From Gammaproteobacteria bacterium (GTDB lineage: Bacteria > Pseudomonadota > Gammaproteobacteria > UBA6186 > Azoamicaceae): a stretch of 64,000 bases of DNA. The position numbers and the translations under genes are program-made. The notes beneath the pieces are model-generated. The model ran no database searches. It saw nothing but the letters and a program-made list of their open reading frames with translations, and had not been told where the DNA came from. Location: contig JAUIIV010000005.1 of NCBI GenBank assembly GCA_030431675.1, forward strand, positions 1 through 64,000. Direction: 5' to 3'. This document shows, piece after piece, positions 43,988-52,672 of this stretch. Each line of letters starts with the position of its first letter. Positions within the stretch are counted from its first letter, which is position 1.

Positions 43988-44785
43988 TTATTCCTCTGTG
44001 CCGCCAGCTTTAGTTTTGGATTTAGGCTCTGCTACCTCTTCAGTCACTACTTCGACAAATTCATCTTTAGCTTTTTTACTATCAGCCAAAGATTTATTAG
44101 CTTCACGAGATTGGTTAACAATATTGGCAATAGTGCTGGCATATAATCTGATAGAACGCATAGCATCATCATTTCCTGGGATCATATAATCAATACCGTG
44201 TGGTTTGTTATCTGTATCCACAACTCCAATAACAGGTATACGTAGACGATTAGCTTCTTGAACCGCGATATTTTCATTGCCAACATCAACTACAAATAAT
44301 GCATCAGGTAAACCACCCATGGTTTTGATTCCACCTAAACTATTTTCAAGTTTTTCCATCTCGCGGCTAATGTTTAGTGCTTCTTTTTTAGTTAATAAGT
44401 TAATGGTGCCGTCTTCATGCATTTTTGTTAATGAATTCAAGCGACGAATTGATTGGCGAATAGTCTTATAATTAGTTAACATTCCGCCCAACCAACGGTA
44501 GTTTACATATGGCATGCCACATGCCTGTGCAAATTCTGCAATCACACCACGAGCTGAACGCTTGGTGCCAACGAATAGAATCTTACCACCACGATCTGCT
44601 ATCTGTTGCACAAATCGCATAGCATCCCGAAACATAGGTAATGTTTTTTCTAGGTTAATAATATTAAGTTTATTTTTTGTGCCATAGATATACGGCTGCA
44701 TTTGTGGTTCACGAAAACGCGCTAAATGTCCGAAGTGAACACCTGCTTCGAATAAATCACGCATAGATACACTAATTGCACTCAT
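43988..44785 (-). CDS. rpsB: 30S ribosomal protein S2
   Basis: 265 aa from the ATG at 44785, which has GGAGAG 5 nt upstream; the open frame extends upstream to 44866 but that part is not S2-like. [14 protein letters not shown] (~11-24), [23 protein letters not shown] (~68) and [20 protein letters not shown] (~178-197) are S2 blocks. First gene of the rpsB-tsf-pyrH-frr unit; the 192-bp divergent gap to map must contain the promoters of both. Confidence 0.95.
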   Translation of the reverse strand: MSAISVSMRDLFEAGVHFGHLARFREPQMQPYIYGTKNKLNIINLEKTLPMFRDAMRFVQQIADRGGKILFVGTKRSARGVIAEFAQACGMPYVNYRWLGGMLTNYKTIRQSIRRLNSLTKMHEDGTINLLTKKEALNISREMEKLENSLGGIKTMGGLPDALFVVDVGNENIAVQEANRLRIPVIGVVDTDNKPHGIDYMIPGNDDAMRSIRLYASTIANIVNQSREANKSLADSKKAKDEFVEVVTEEVAEPKSKTKAGGTEE

Positions 44786-44977
44786 AGTACTCTCCAAAAT
44801 TTGGGTTTGTTGAAAACATAGGCCCCCATCTAACAACCACCCAATATCTAGAGTGGCACCCGTCAAATAGCTTATGGCTTATGCCCGATTTAAAAAATTA
44901 GCACTCGATGTTGCTAAATCTTGCCTGGGTTTATAACATATATCATACTGAGTCGCAAACATTGGTAACCATACATT

Positions 44978-45769
44978 ATGACAATAAAGCTAAAATCCAC
45001 CGCTGATATAGAGAAAATGCGTGTAGCTGGGCGTCTTGCCGCAGAGGTGCTAGAGATGGTAGGGAAACATATTAAGCCTGGCGTCACAACTGAAGAGTTA
45101 AACACAATCTGTCACGATTATATAGTTAACAAACAAAAGGCTGTGCCAGCCCCGCTCGATTATAAGGGCTTCCCCAAGTCTATCTGCACATCCGTTAACG
45201 AAGTAGTCTGTCATGGCATCCCAAGCGCAAGTCATAAACTTAAAAATTCAGACATAATTAATGTGGATGTCACCGTTATTAAAGATGGTTATCACGGCGA
45301 CACAAGTAAGATGTTTTTTGTTGGAAAAACAAGCAACAACCCAAAAGACAATCTGGCTAAAAAATTAGTCAAGGTCTCTCAAGAATGCCTCTATGATGGC
45401 ATACGCCAAGTGAGACCAGGTGCTACACTCAACCAAATTGCTATGGCAATTGAAAAAAATGCTTTTGGTAACAAGTTCTCCATAGTACATGAGTATTGTG
45501 GGCATGGTATCGGGTTAGGTTTTCACGAAGAGCCTCAAGTACTGCACTATGTTAACCCTGACAACGAAGTAACACTTCAAGAAGGCATGACCTTTACCAT
45601 AGAGCCAATGATTAATACCGGCAAGCGCCATGTAAAATTAAAAAAAGATGGTTGGACGGTTTTAACTAAAGATGGTCAGCTATCTGCCCAATGGGAGCAT
45701 ACCATACTAGTAACTAAAAATGGCTACGAAGTATTAACTCTGCGTGAAGAAGAGCGTGGCTTAATCTAA
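44978..45769 (+). CDS. map: Methionine aminopeptidase type I
   Basis: 263 aa. Metal ligands are in place: INVDVTVIKDGYHGD (~88-102), YCGHGIGLGFHEEP (~168-181), FTIEPMINTG (~205) and WEHTILVT (~239). Removes the initiator Met, including that before Cys2 needed by the class II amidotransferase at 3254. Divergent from rpsB as in most gammaproteobacteria. Confidence 0.96.
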   Translation: MTIKLKSTADIEKMRVAGRLAAEVLEMVGKHIKPGVTTEELNTICHDYIVNKQKAVPAPLDYKGFPKSICTSVNEVVCHGIPSASHKLKNSDIINVDVTVIKDGYHGDTSKMFFVGKTSNNPKDNLAKKLVKVSQECLYDGIRQVRPGATLNQIAMAIEKNAFGNKFSIVHEYCGHGIGLGFHEEPQVLHYVNPDNEVTLQEGMTFTIEPMINTGKRHVKLKKDGWTVLTKDGQLSAQWEHTILVTKNGYEVLTLREEERGLI

Positions 45770-45808
45770 AATTAATTTTACAGCCAACATAAAAAACCTT
45801 TTCAAAAA

Positions 45809-45837
45809 TTGGCTATTCGGCAAAGGGAGGCTATACT
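45809..45837 (+). promoter_or_regulatory. Sigma-70 promoter for the 45896-48180 gene group
   Basis: TTGGCT and TATACT with a 17-bp spacer, 58 bp before the GTG start at 45896. TTGGCT also pairs with an upstream AGCCAA (45782-45787), which could be an operator. Confidence 0.55.
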
Positions 45838-45895
45838 AGGTCTTATGCAAGAGAACAGTACAGCTGTAAGTTAATTTTATAAGTGGGGCTACGCC

Positions 45896-46924
45896 GTGTT
45901 AAAACTTTACGTAACTTATTTTATCGCTCAACCACAAAAGGTTGGTCAAAGGATGGAAAGAACTGGTGGTAATATTCGTTCCTTATTTCCTACTTCTGAA
46001 AATGACCGCATCGCAGATACACAACGCCAAGCAGTAAATGAATTTATAGATTCACAGTCCGAACAAAACCCTGAAGTAATAGAAACTCATATTGAAATCC
46101 CAGAAAATCGCAAAACTAACAAATGGCCGCAATTAGAAAGAGCTATAGAAGTTTGTGCGCATCGTAATGCAACTTTGATAATTGCTGAACTAGGCACTCT
46201 AACGAGCAATGAAGCATTCACGCAACTATTACTTGACTCAGGAATACAGTTCTATTGTTGTGATCAACCATTTGTTAATCAAACTATTCTGGAAGCCTTA
46301 CATAAGCATGCACAAATTCAGCGTAAGGTGCATGGAGAGTTAATTCGTGAAGGCCTAAAAATGACAACTGCCAAATCTGGTAACCCTAATGCAGCAAAGG
46401 TTATAAGTGAAGTTAATAAGCCAAAGATAGATGTGGCTATAGTATTTGCAGATTTATTACAACCAATCATTGTTGACTATCGTCGTAAAGGCTATTCGCA
46501 ACGTCAAATGGTAAAAACTCTTAATGAGGAAGGATTTACTGCGCCAGAAGGCGGCAAATGGGTTTTAAGTCAATTGCAAAAGGTATTAGATCGTGTACGT
46601 CTGAATGAAGTAGCACGTGAAAATCGCGAACTTGCTGAAGAGTTGCGCGCAGCAGACAATACCGAAGCACAGATTGCTGAAGTACTAAATAGTCGCGGTA
46701 TTTCTTCTCTAAAACGCACCAACTGGGATGAGGCACAGGTAAAGAAATTATTGACTAGATTAGATCAGATCAAAGATATAGAGTCTATCAATAACTTTGT
46801 ATTAACTGTATTACCTTTGTTACATAACTTTAGACAGCGTGGTCTTTCTGCGATTGAAATTTTAACGGAAATGCAACAGGCCGGCTTACCAATCCGTCAG
46901 AATCAAGTAGATGTTGTTGCTTAA
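45896..46924 (+). CDS. Serine-recombinase-like protein lacking the catalytic serine
   Basis: 342 aa, GTG start with GGGG 9 nt upstream. Residues ~1-150 follow the resolvase N-terminal fold: LERAIEVCAHRNATLIIAEL (~82-101), LLLDSGIQFYCCDQPFVNQT (~112-131), then the helix leading to KSGNPNAAK (~162), as in ...RATLVIAKLDRLSR...LxxSGVxFxxxDxPxxNxLT. The strand that carries the nucleophile (xRVS) reads YVTYFIAQP, and the LDRLSR arginines are replaced by LGTLTS, so recombination is not expected. The C-terminal half has helical HTH-like repeats (GYSQRQMVKTLNEEG, AQIAEVLNSRGIS, GLSAIEILTEMQQAG). Probably a DNA-binding regulator or structural protein; co-directional with two more genes up to the icm cluster. 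Confidence 0.6.
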   Translation: MLKLYVTYFIAQPQKVGQRMERTGGNIRSLFPTSENDRIADTQRQAVNEFIDSQSEQNPEVIETHIEIPENRKTNKWPQLERAIEVCAHRNATLIIAELGTLTSNEAFTQLLLDSGIQFYCCDQPFVNQTILEALHKHAQIQRKVHGELIREGLKMTTAKSGNPNAAKVISEVNKPKIDVAIVFADLLQPIIVDYRRKGYSQRQMVKTLNEEGFTAPEGGKWVLSQLQKVLDRVRLNEVARENRELAEELRAADNTEAQIAEVLNSRGISSLKRTNWDEAQVKKLLTRLDQIKDIESINNFVLTVLPLLHNFRQRGLSAIEILTEMQQAGLPIRQNQVDVVA

Positions 46925-46935
46925 GGAGAAGCAAA

Positions 46936-47319
46936 ATGGATAATTTATCAGATACTCAAGTAAAGGAAGCGATGCAGTCCCTACAGAATCTACTTGAAGA
47001 TTCACAATCCAGCCCAAAAACTTTAGATAGTGAGTTATCTTCAGCTGCGAAACACGTACCTGCATATGTTAAAGTAGTAAAGGGCCATATAGAGCAGCTT
47101 CGTCAGGTTTTACAGCTAGAGAATCATAATAGCCGCTCACTAGAGAATGTTAATTTAGCGAAACCAGTAGAACAGTTAATTGAAATTTTCCGTATGCTTG
47201 AAGATGAGGATGTGCAGTTATTAGAGGAGCTTTCTTATGCTGCGCGTAACTGGCAAACAGAGACTTCTGAGCAACCAGTAACTGAAGATGCCGAGTCTGC
47301 TCCTGCAACTACCTTATAA
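46936..47319 (+). CDS. Hypothetical acidic helical protein
   Basis: 127 aa, no signal or membrane segment, mostly helical with an acidic disordered end (EQPVTEDAESAPATTL). No family recognised. Starts 12 nt after the recombinase-like gene with its own AAGGAGA site, so the two form one operon. It may partner one of the two flanking DNA-binding-type proteins. No Dot/Icm component of this kind is known to me. Confidence 0.5.
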   Translation: MDNLSDTQVKEAMQSLQNLLEDSQSSPKTLDSELSSAAKHVPAYVKVVKGHIEQLRQVLQLENHNSRSLENVNLAKPVEQLIEIFRMLEDEDVQLLEELSYAARNWQTETSEQPVTEDAESAPATTL

Positions 47320-47334
47320 AGATTGTTCCAACTA

Positions 47335-47360
47335 CCAGCTTACGTACTTACGTAAGCTGG
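47335..47360 (+). promoter_or_regulatory. Strong hairpin directly before the ribosome site of the 47374 gene
   Basis: CCAGCTTACG/CGTAAGCTGG, perfect 10-bp stem with a 6-nt loop, ending 2 nt before GGAG. No T-run follows. It could be a binding site for a palindrome-reading protein or control translation of the next gene. Confidence 0.5.
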
Positions 47361-47373
47361 CGGAGTAGTAGTA

Positions 47374-48180
47374 ATGCCCAATGATGAATTTATGAGTTAC
47401 TTCCGCAAGGCGAGCCAGTATTTAGATAATAATGAACAAAAAAATGTACAAGAAAAAGAAGACAAGAAGCAGCCAGCAAAAGATACTCAACAAGATAAGC
47501 ACAAAGAACAAGTAAGCCAATATCTTGCCCAATATCCGAATGTAAATCTAGATGTACTACGTAATCTTAATGAACTAAAAGAAATCACTAAACAACCTAA
47601 AACCGACGAACCAGATGAGGCACTTGCTGGTATAGAGCAACGGCTAGGCATGCCGGAGGCTGGCGAAACCTTGCGTCAAGAACGTTGGGGAAGAACTATC
47701 AAGTGCCCGGAATGTACAAGCGAACAAATTCAAAAGCTTGCAGCCAGCGAACAAAAAGATCCAAATATATACAGATATGTTTGTTTATCATGTTGGATCA
47801 CCTTTAATGATGACTCTAATACTGAGATGGAAACTGAGTTACCACCTTTGTATACATGGATGTTATGTTGGTATCTATTTGGATGCACTAACTCAATTCA
47901 ATACATCTCCACTAAGCTTGGACTAGATCACAGTTTAGTCGAGATGATGCTCAAATACATGCAGAAGATCTTCAAGGCTGAAAAGCCCCTAACCAATTTC
48001 TTAACATTTGACGAGTGGTCGAATCAATATGGCAAAACCTATAAGAAAGCCATTAAAGAAAATCTAATTAAAAAAGAAGTATTACTTGGCCGTGATACCG
48101 CAGAGACTCCTGCCGACACTCATGAATATAAGAAACAAAAAAATAACTACCGCGGCCCCAATCCGAAGCCGCGAAGTTAA
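47374..48180 (+). CDS. IS1595-transposase-like zinc-ribbon/HTH protein without a catalytic domain
   Basis: 268 aa. A charged coiled N-terminus (~1-100) precedes a zinc ribbon, IKCPECTSEQ...YRYVCLSCWITF (~109-143, CxxC and CxxC). Then ELPPLYTWMLCWYLFGCTNS (~153-172), and an HTH-like stretch (ISTKLGLDHSLVEMMLKYMQ). This order, ribbon, LPLRKWLLAIYL helix and HTH, is that of the N-terminus of IS1595-type transposases. The DDE catalytic domain is absent, replaced by a basic tail (YKKQKNNYRGPNPKPRS). It is likely a domesticated DNA-binding protein. It converges on icmX 18 bp away. Confidence 0.55.
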   Translation: MPNDEFMSYFRKASQYLDNNEQKNVQEKEDKKQPAKDTQQDKHKEQVSQYLAQYPNVNLDVLRNLNELKEITKQPKTDEPDEALAGIEQRLGMPEAGETLRQERWGRTIKCPECTSEQIQKLAASEQKDPNIYRYVCLSCWITFNDDSNTEMETELPPLYTWMLCWYLFGCTNSIQYISTKLGLDHSLVEMMLKYMQKIFKAEKPLTNFLTFDEWSNQYGKTYKKAIKENLIKKEVLLGRDTAETPADTHEYKKQKNNYRGPNPKPRS

Positions 48181-48198
48181 AAGACTCATAAATATACC

Positions 48199-49101
48199 TT
48201 AGCCACCTGTTGCACCAGACATTGCTGATTTAGTATCTTGGGCAGAGTTAATTGACTGAGCAACGCCAGTAGCTAATAACGCCTCTATACGCTCACCTTG
48301 ACGAAAACTTAAGTATTTCAACCACAAATCTGCCGCTTGCATACGAGCCATTTCTTTAAGCACAACCAACTCATCAGTGCTACTGGCATTCAAAATATCT
48401 TCTAAGTCGGCCCGATTATAAAATCTGCGAGTAAATTCATTTTCCATAACACTCATAATTGAATGCGTAGCACTATTACCGCCAGCACCAAGCTCAGTAC
48501 CAGTAGCGCGCATGGCAAACATTTCATTAAAAGAATAAAGCGGCACACCTCGAGCTGCTTGAGTTGCCAAAAGCTCAGCATAAGCGTCAATATTGGTGTC
48601 TAAAGTACCGTCTTGAAGTGCACGACGAATCTTATCATCTGGAAATGGATTAATTAGCGTTCTAATTAGATTTTGTGCCATCAAAGAACTGAATTCAGAA
48701 TACTTATCTGGTGATAATAAAACTGACGCTTTAACATCACCCATCTCTAGATATTTGCTATCCTCTGGTGATGCGCCACTAGCTGGCTGACAACCAGCTC
48801 GCACTTCCGATTCAAATTGCGTTGAGCAATATCCGGCCAAATGTCTATCAACAAATTCTTGTCTGGGATTACTAGAAACATAAGCTTGGGCATCATCTTT
48901 GTGCTTTGGACCACGTAAATATAAACTAAAGCCCATGCTATTAATTTCATTATTGAGGATAGCCTCTTCTATCTTTGTCTCAAGTGTTTTAGCAAATTCA
49001 CCATTATCAGTAAACGAGCTATTATCACATTGAGCGCTTGGTGCTAACCAAAACAAAACAGCAAGTAGAGTTGCTAACCCTATACTTCTAATTCTCAACA
49101 T
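48199..49101 (-). CDS. icmX: IcmX-like Dot/Icm component
   Basis: 300 aa with an N-terminal signal sequence (LATLLAVLFWLAPSAQC), so exported to the periplasm. The middle reads LMAQNLIRTLINPFPDD (~130-146), the characteristic IcmX stretch, and ends in a flexible Gly/Ser tail. It is shorter than Legionella IcmX. The call rests chiefly on position: minus strand, immediately downstream of icmW and divergent from dotA, as in Legionella. IcmX is needed for pore formation by the secretion system. Confidence 0.75.
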   Translation of the reverse strand: MLRIRSIGLATLLAVLFWLAPSAQCDNSSFTDNGEFAKTLETKIEEAILNNEINSMGFSLYLRGPKHKDDAQAYVSSNPRQEFVDRHLAGYCSTQFESEVRAGCQPASGASPEDSKYLEMGDVKASVLLSPDKYSEFSSLMAQNLIRTLINPFPDDKIRRALQDGTLDTNIDAYAELLATQAARGVPLYSFNEMFAMRATGTELGAGGNSATHSIMSVMENEFTRRFYNRADLEDILNASSTDELVVLKEMARMQAADLWLKYLSFRQGERIEALLATGVAQSINSAQDTKSAMSGATGG

Positions 49102-49125
49102 CGTTGATCTCCTTAATAGACACTA

Positions 49126-49590
49126 TCAACTATTGTAGTTCTCTAGGGCCTTAAGTACCAGTGATATGCGTGGTGGGGCAAAAACTCTAGATAGTAATTG
49201 CAGTCTCTCGAATACTAAGTTACGTTGCAAGAATAATTTAATATGCGCATTAGCAGGAGTGACATCACCTTTACTATGATCTTCAGCATACATTAACAAC
49301 TGTGAAGCAGAGCCAGGCTTAGCCAGATCCAAAGACTGCAATATACGCATTGCACGACTAGACTTTGTACTTGCTAGTATCCTAATAATTGGCTCTTCAT
49401 AACCTGCGACATCAAAATCAGAAGCAAAATCTATCACCCGCCCCAATTCCAACAGCGCTGGCTCCAATTCTGGCTCATCATCCATTGCCCAATGCTCTAC
49501 ACGCTCTAAAGCAACGATGACGCGATACAAAGTGCGTCGGTCATAACTATCCCAAAAGGCATGCAGTGCATCATTATGTAAATCTGGCAT
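49126..49590 (-). CDS. icmW: IcmW, type IV secretion adaptor/chaperone
   Basis: 154 aa, matching Legionella IcmW in length. Acidic small protein starting PDLHNDALHAFWDSYDRRTL, with YRVIVALERVEHWAMDDEPE (~22-41), typical of IcmW. With IcmS it binds effectors and the DotL tail in the coupling complex. Only icmW, not icmS, is in the window. Followed by icmX after 24 bp and divergent from dotA1. Confidence 0.88.
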   Translation of the reverse strand: MPDLHNDALHAFWDSYDRRTLYRVIVALERVEHWAMDDEPELEPALLELGRVIDFASDFDVAGYEEPIIRILASTKSSRAMRILQSLDLAKPGSASQLLMYAEDHSKGDVTPANAHIKLFLQRNLVFERLQLLSRVFAPPRISLVLKALENYNS

Positions 49591-49719
49591 CGTTCTACTT
49601 AAATGTAATATTTATCTTTTACACTATACACCATCATTAGGGTATTTACCTAGCACTAGAAGCAAAAAATGAAATCGTGATGGGCCTAAACCACCCAAAT
49701 AGGGTTATACTATGCAAAT
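49591..49719. promoter_or_regulatory. Divergent icmW/dotA1 control region
   Basis: 129 bp serving both directions. For dotA1, TATACT at 49706-49711 ends only 8 nt before the ATG, with no ribosome site between, suggesting a leaderless or nearly leaderless mRNA. No clear -35 is seen, so an activator may be required. Confidence 0.35.
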
Positions 49720-52110
49720 ATGCGCAGAACAGCTCTTTTTTTGTTAGTCTTATTAACTATTATTCCCGGACTTGTATGGGCAGATGTCTTTACGCCACAT
49801 GCCGGCGACAAGTCAGTAGAGTTTCTTGGAAAAATATTAGGCAATAGAGTTGGAGCGTTATATCTTGGCGGGACACCTTCTCCAATCCTGCTAAGCATGT
49901 TTGAGAAGTTCAACGCAGCTATAGTCTGCATTGGCACTATCATTGTGTCTTATGTAGGTTTAGTCTCTACCATTAATACCGCCCAAGAAGGAAAAACTAT
50001 GGGACGTAAATTTGCGTCCATATGGATCCCATTGCGTGCTGTACTAGGTATGGCGGTATTAGTCCCCACCCCCGCCTCTGGGTATTCAGTTGTACAAGTT
50101 TTAGTGATGTGGATAATTTTACATGGCGTTGGTGCAGCCGATCACATCTGGAATGGAATTTTAGGTGATCTAAGCAGCGGTTTATCTCCGATGCGACAAT
50201 TAGAGTTTGATGAAGCAAACCCTGTGCAACAAGTGCTAAAACAAGAGATACGTGCTCAAGCAGTAGAGCTTAGTGAAGCAGTACTTAATTCCGCTACCTG
50301 CGTTACCGCTTTTCGCACATTTAGCAATAAACCAGAGCTAGTAATTTCGCCCCCTACTAGTCCAGGTGTAGTAGCAGGTAAGAAAATAAAATTATACGAT
50401 AATAAACCTACAGTAAGCATACAACCCAATGAAGTTAACTTAAATGGCACGATTTATGTTGGGGTACCTGGTGATGAAAAATTTGCTGATGTATGTGGCC
50501 GGTATAATATTAGCGCCACCGTTAATCGTGGTGAGTGGGATAATCAAGATAAGATTACAGACCGCGAACTACTCAAGCAAGCACGTAATATCTATCAAAC
50601 AAAGGTCATGGCTTTGAAAGCAATGTTCGACACTAGCATCAAACTAGCTCGTGACATTGTTGACCAAGATACTAAGCCACGCGATGCAAATAATCGTTTG
50701 GCTGCTATCCCTGAGGTACCGGTACAACCAATCGGATACAGAAACCAACTAATTAATATTTATACAACAGAAATGTCACGACTAGTACGTCCCGAAGAAA
50801 TAGAGGCAACCCAGGATATAGTACGTCAAGGACAACAAAGTGGTTGGATTGCTGCAGGCTCATACTATTTCTCTTTTAATAAAATTAGGCGCTTACAATT
50901 CTTTGATGACATTACTAAACCACCGCAACCACAGAACGTACCTATGTGTACTTTAGAATCACACTGCGTAGGATCATTACCAGCTGGCTCAAAACAACTT
51001 AATGCCGATATTAGAGAGCATTTAAAATATCCAGATGAGAAAAACTTCATTGCTACTCGTTTATGGGATGCCAACGTCTATATAAGCAAAGATAGAGGGA
51101 CTGCTGTAGACCAATTAGATTTGGGGGCACAAGATATCCCTATCGCGGCACCAGATGGACAAGAAGATGATGATCGCTTAAATATGCGCCGAGATATGAA
51201 TCAAGTGCAAAAAGATTTACTTGGTAACCTAGTTAATTTAATGAATGGCACACATTCTACACTTGGTCTGCCAGAAAATACTGACCCATTGATTGCACAA
51301 GCGGCTTTTGGTGGACTTATCATGTGGGAAACTGAAAAGGCAATATATCAAAGCCTGGAAGCTGAAGATTATATTCGCCGCTTAGAAGCAGAAAGAATTG
51401 AAATACTACCAGAGCATCGCGATACCTTTACCAAAATTATGCAGCGTGGACAATTTTTACTAAGTATTTATGGCGTACTGTGGGTAATTGGAGCGACATT
51501 AGCAATTTACGTACCCTTAGTACCTTATATGATGTTTGCAGTAGGAGTCGTAGGTTGGTTTTTATTAGTAATTGAGGCCGTAGTTGCTGCGCCAATCTTA
51601 GCCTTAAGCTTTATCCTACCCTCTGGAGAAGAGTTAGGTAAAATTATGCAAGGTGCGATGATTTTATTAAATATAGTATTGCGACCTAGCTTAATGTTAT
51701 TCGGTTTTATTCTAGCTGCACGTTTGTATGGTGTTGTTATAGAGTTTATTAACTTTGGATTGGTTAGCAACATTTCTAACCTAGACTCTGGTGGCAGCAT
51801 GTTCGCCTGGGCAGGAATCTTAGCCTTGTATGGAGCATTTATTGTAACCTTAGCCAATAAATGTTTTGCCTTGATATATGGTTTACCAGATAAGATATTA
51901 CGCTGGATGGGTGGTGCTCCTGAGCATACTGATGCTTCACAGGATTTATATCAAACTAAAGGCGGTATGAGTAAAGGCACAGATGCTATCAATAAATTAT
52001 CGCAAGGTTACGCTGAGCGTAGCTTAAACCAAGCACGGGTGCGCGGAAACCAGACTTTGCCACCTCCAACACCAATAAGCAAAGAAGAAGCCGAAGACGA
52101 CAATAACTAA
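49720..52110 (+). CDS. dotA: DotA-like polytopic membrane protein, paralogue 1
   Basis: 796 aa. Signal peptide (cleavage after VWA), then DKSVEFLGKILG (~29-40) and the DotA core STINTAQEGKTMGRKFASIW (~85-104) with several membrane helices, a ~350-residue hydrophilic loop (~155-560), and a second cluster of helices (~575-740) ending with LIYGLPDKILRWMGG. Parallels the paralogue at 52673 along its whole length, but the loops differ strongly. DotA is an integral inner-membrane component that can also be released. Shorter than Legionella DotA. Immediately divergent from icmW and followed by icmV. Confidence 0.88.
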   Translation: MRRTALFLLVLLTIIPGLVWADVFTPHAGDKSVEFLGKILGNRVGALYLGGTPSPILLSMFEKFNAAIVCIGTIIVSYVGLVSTINTAQEGKTMGRKFASIWIPLRAVLGMAVLVPTPASGYSVVQVLVMWIILHGVGAADHIWNGILGDLSSGLSPMRQLEFDEANPVQQVLKQEIRAQAVELSEAVLNSATCVTAFRTFSNKPELVISPPTSPGVVAGKKIKLYDNKPTVSIQPNEVNLNGTIYVGVPGDEKFADVCGRYNISATVNRGEWDNQDKITDRELLKQARNIYQTKVMALKAMFDTSIKLARDIVDQDTKPRDANNRLAAIPEVPVQPIGYRNQLINIYTTEMSRLVRPEEIEATQDIVRQGQQSGWIAAGSYYFSFNKIRRLQFFDDITKPPQPQNVPMCTLESHCVGSLPAGSKQLNADIREHLKYPDEKNFIATRLWDANVYISKDRGTAVDQLDLGAQDIPIAAPDGQEDDDRLNMRRDMNQVQKDLLGNLVNLMNGTHSTLGLPENTDPLIAQAAFGGLIMWETEKAIYQSLEAEDYIRRLEAERIEILPEHRDTFTKIMQRGQFLLSIYGVLWVIGATLAIYVPLVPYMMFAVGVVGWFLLVIEAVVAAPILALSFILPSGEELGKIMQGAMILLNIVLRPSLMLFGFILAARLYGVVIEFINFGLVSNISNLDSGGSMFAWAGILALYGAFIVTLANKCFALIYGLPDKILRWMGGAPEHTDASQDLYQTKGGMSKGTDAINKLSQGYAERSLNQARVRGNQTLPPPTPISKEEAEDDNN

Positions 52111-52212
52111 AACAATTGATGTAGAAAGGTCTTGCTCACATAGTTGCAACCTATACAAGCGGATCTGTTTAGGTTGATATATAATAAACAGTAAAGTTAT
52201 GGAGGAGTAGCA

Positions 52213-52656
52213 ATGGGTTTTCTTTCGGGTCTTAAGGGCGTAGGCGGAACAATATTTAATTTCCGTGTCACAAATTGGTTAGGCTTAGAAAGTTTAAAAG
52301 ATGTCACTGGCCAAGTTGGTGACACAGCTAAATCAGTGTTTACTCCTGAACAAGCTGAGCAAGCAGAAACATTTGATGAAGCTTTAGCAAGACTTGGCTT
52401 GACCCCACAAGATTTACAAGCGCGTAAGCAAGAGTTTATGCGTTTAATGATTATCTATATTTTAGTAGCCGCGGCTCTATTTTTGTACAGCTTATATATT
52501 GCAATTGTACATAAAAACTTACTTGGTTTTTTTATGGGCTTATCTATTACCCTATTTGCCCTCACCTTTGCCTTTAGGTATCACTTTTGGATTTATCAAA
52601 TTAATCATAAAAAACTAGGATGTACTTTTAAAGATTGGTTTTTGGACAAGGACTAA
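52213..52656 (+). CDS. icmV: IcmV, Dot/Icm membrane protein
   Basis: 147 aa, same length class as Legionella IcmV. NFRVTNWLGLESL (~16-28), ETFDEALARLGLTPQDLQAR (~54-73) with two membrane segments (~80-125), and the ending FRYHFWIYQINHKKLGCTFK (~120-139) are diagnostic. In Legionella icmV precedes dotA directly; here it has dotA copies on both sides. GGAGGAG precedes the ATG. Confidence 0.9.
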   Translation: MGFLSGLKGVGGTIFNFRVTNWLGLESLKDVTGQVGDTAKSVFTPEQAEQAETFDEALARLGLTPQDLQARKQEFMRLMIIYILVAAALFLYSLYIAIVHKNLLGFFMGLSITLFALTFAFRYHFWIYQINHKKLGCTFKDWFLDKD

Positions 52657-52672
52657 ATATACAAGGAATGTT

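Noticed and set aside
43580..44146. Plus-strand 188-codon open frame over tsf/rpsB.
   Set aside because: Antisense shadow of two highly conserved housekeeping genes.
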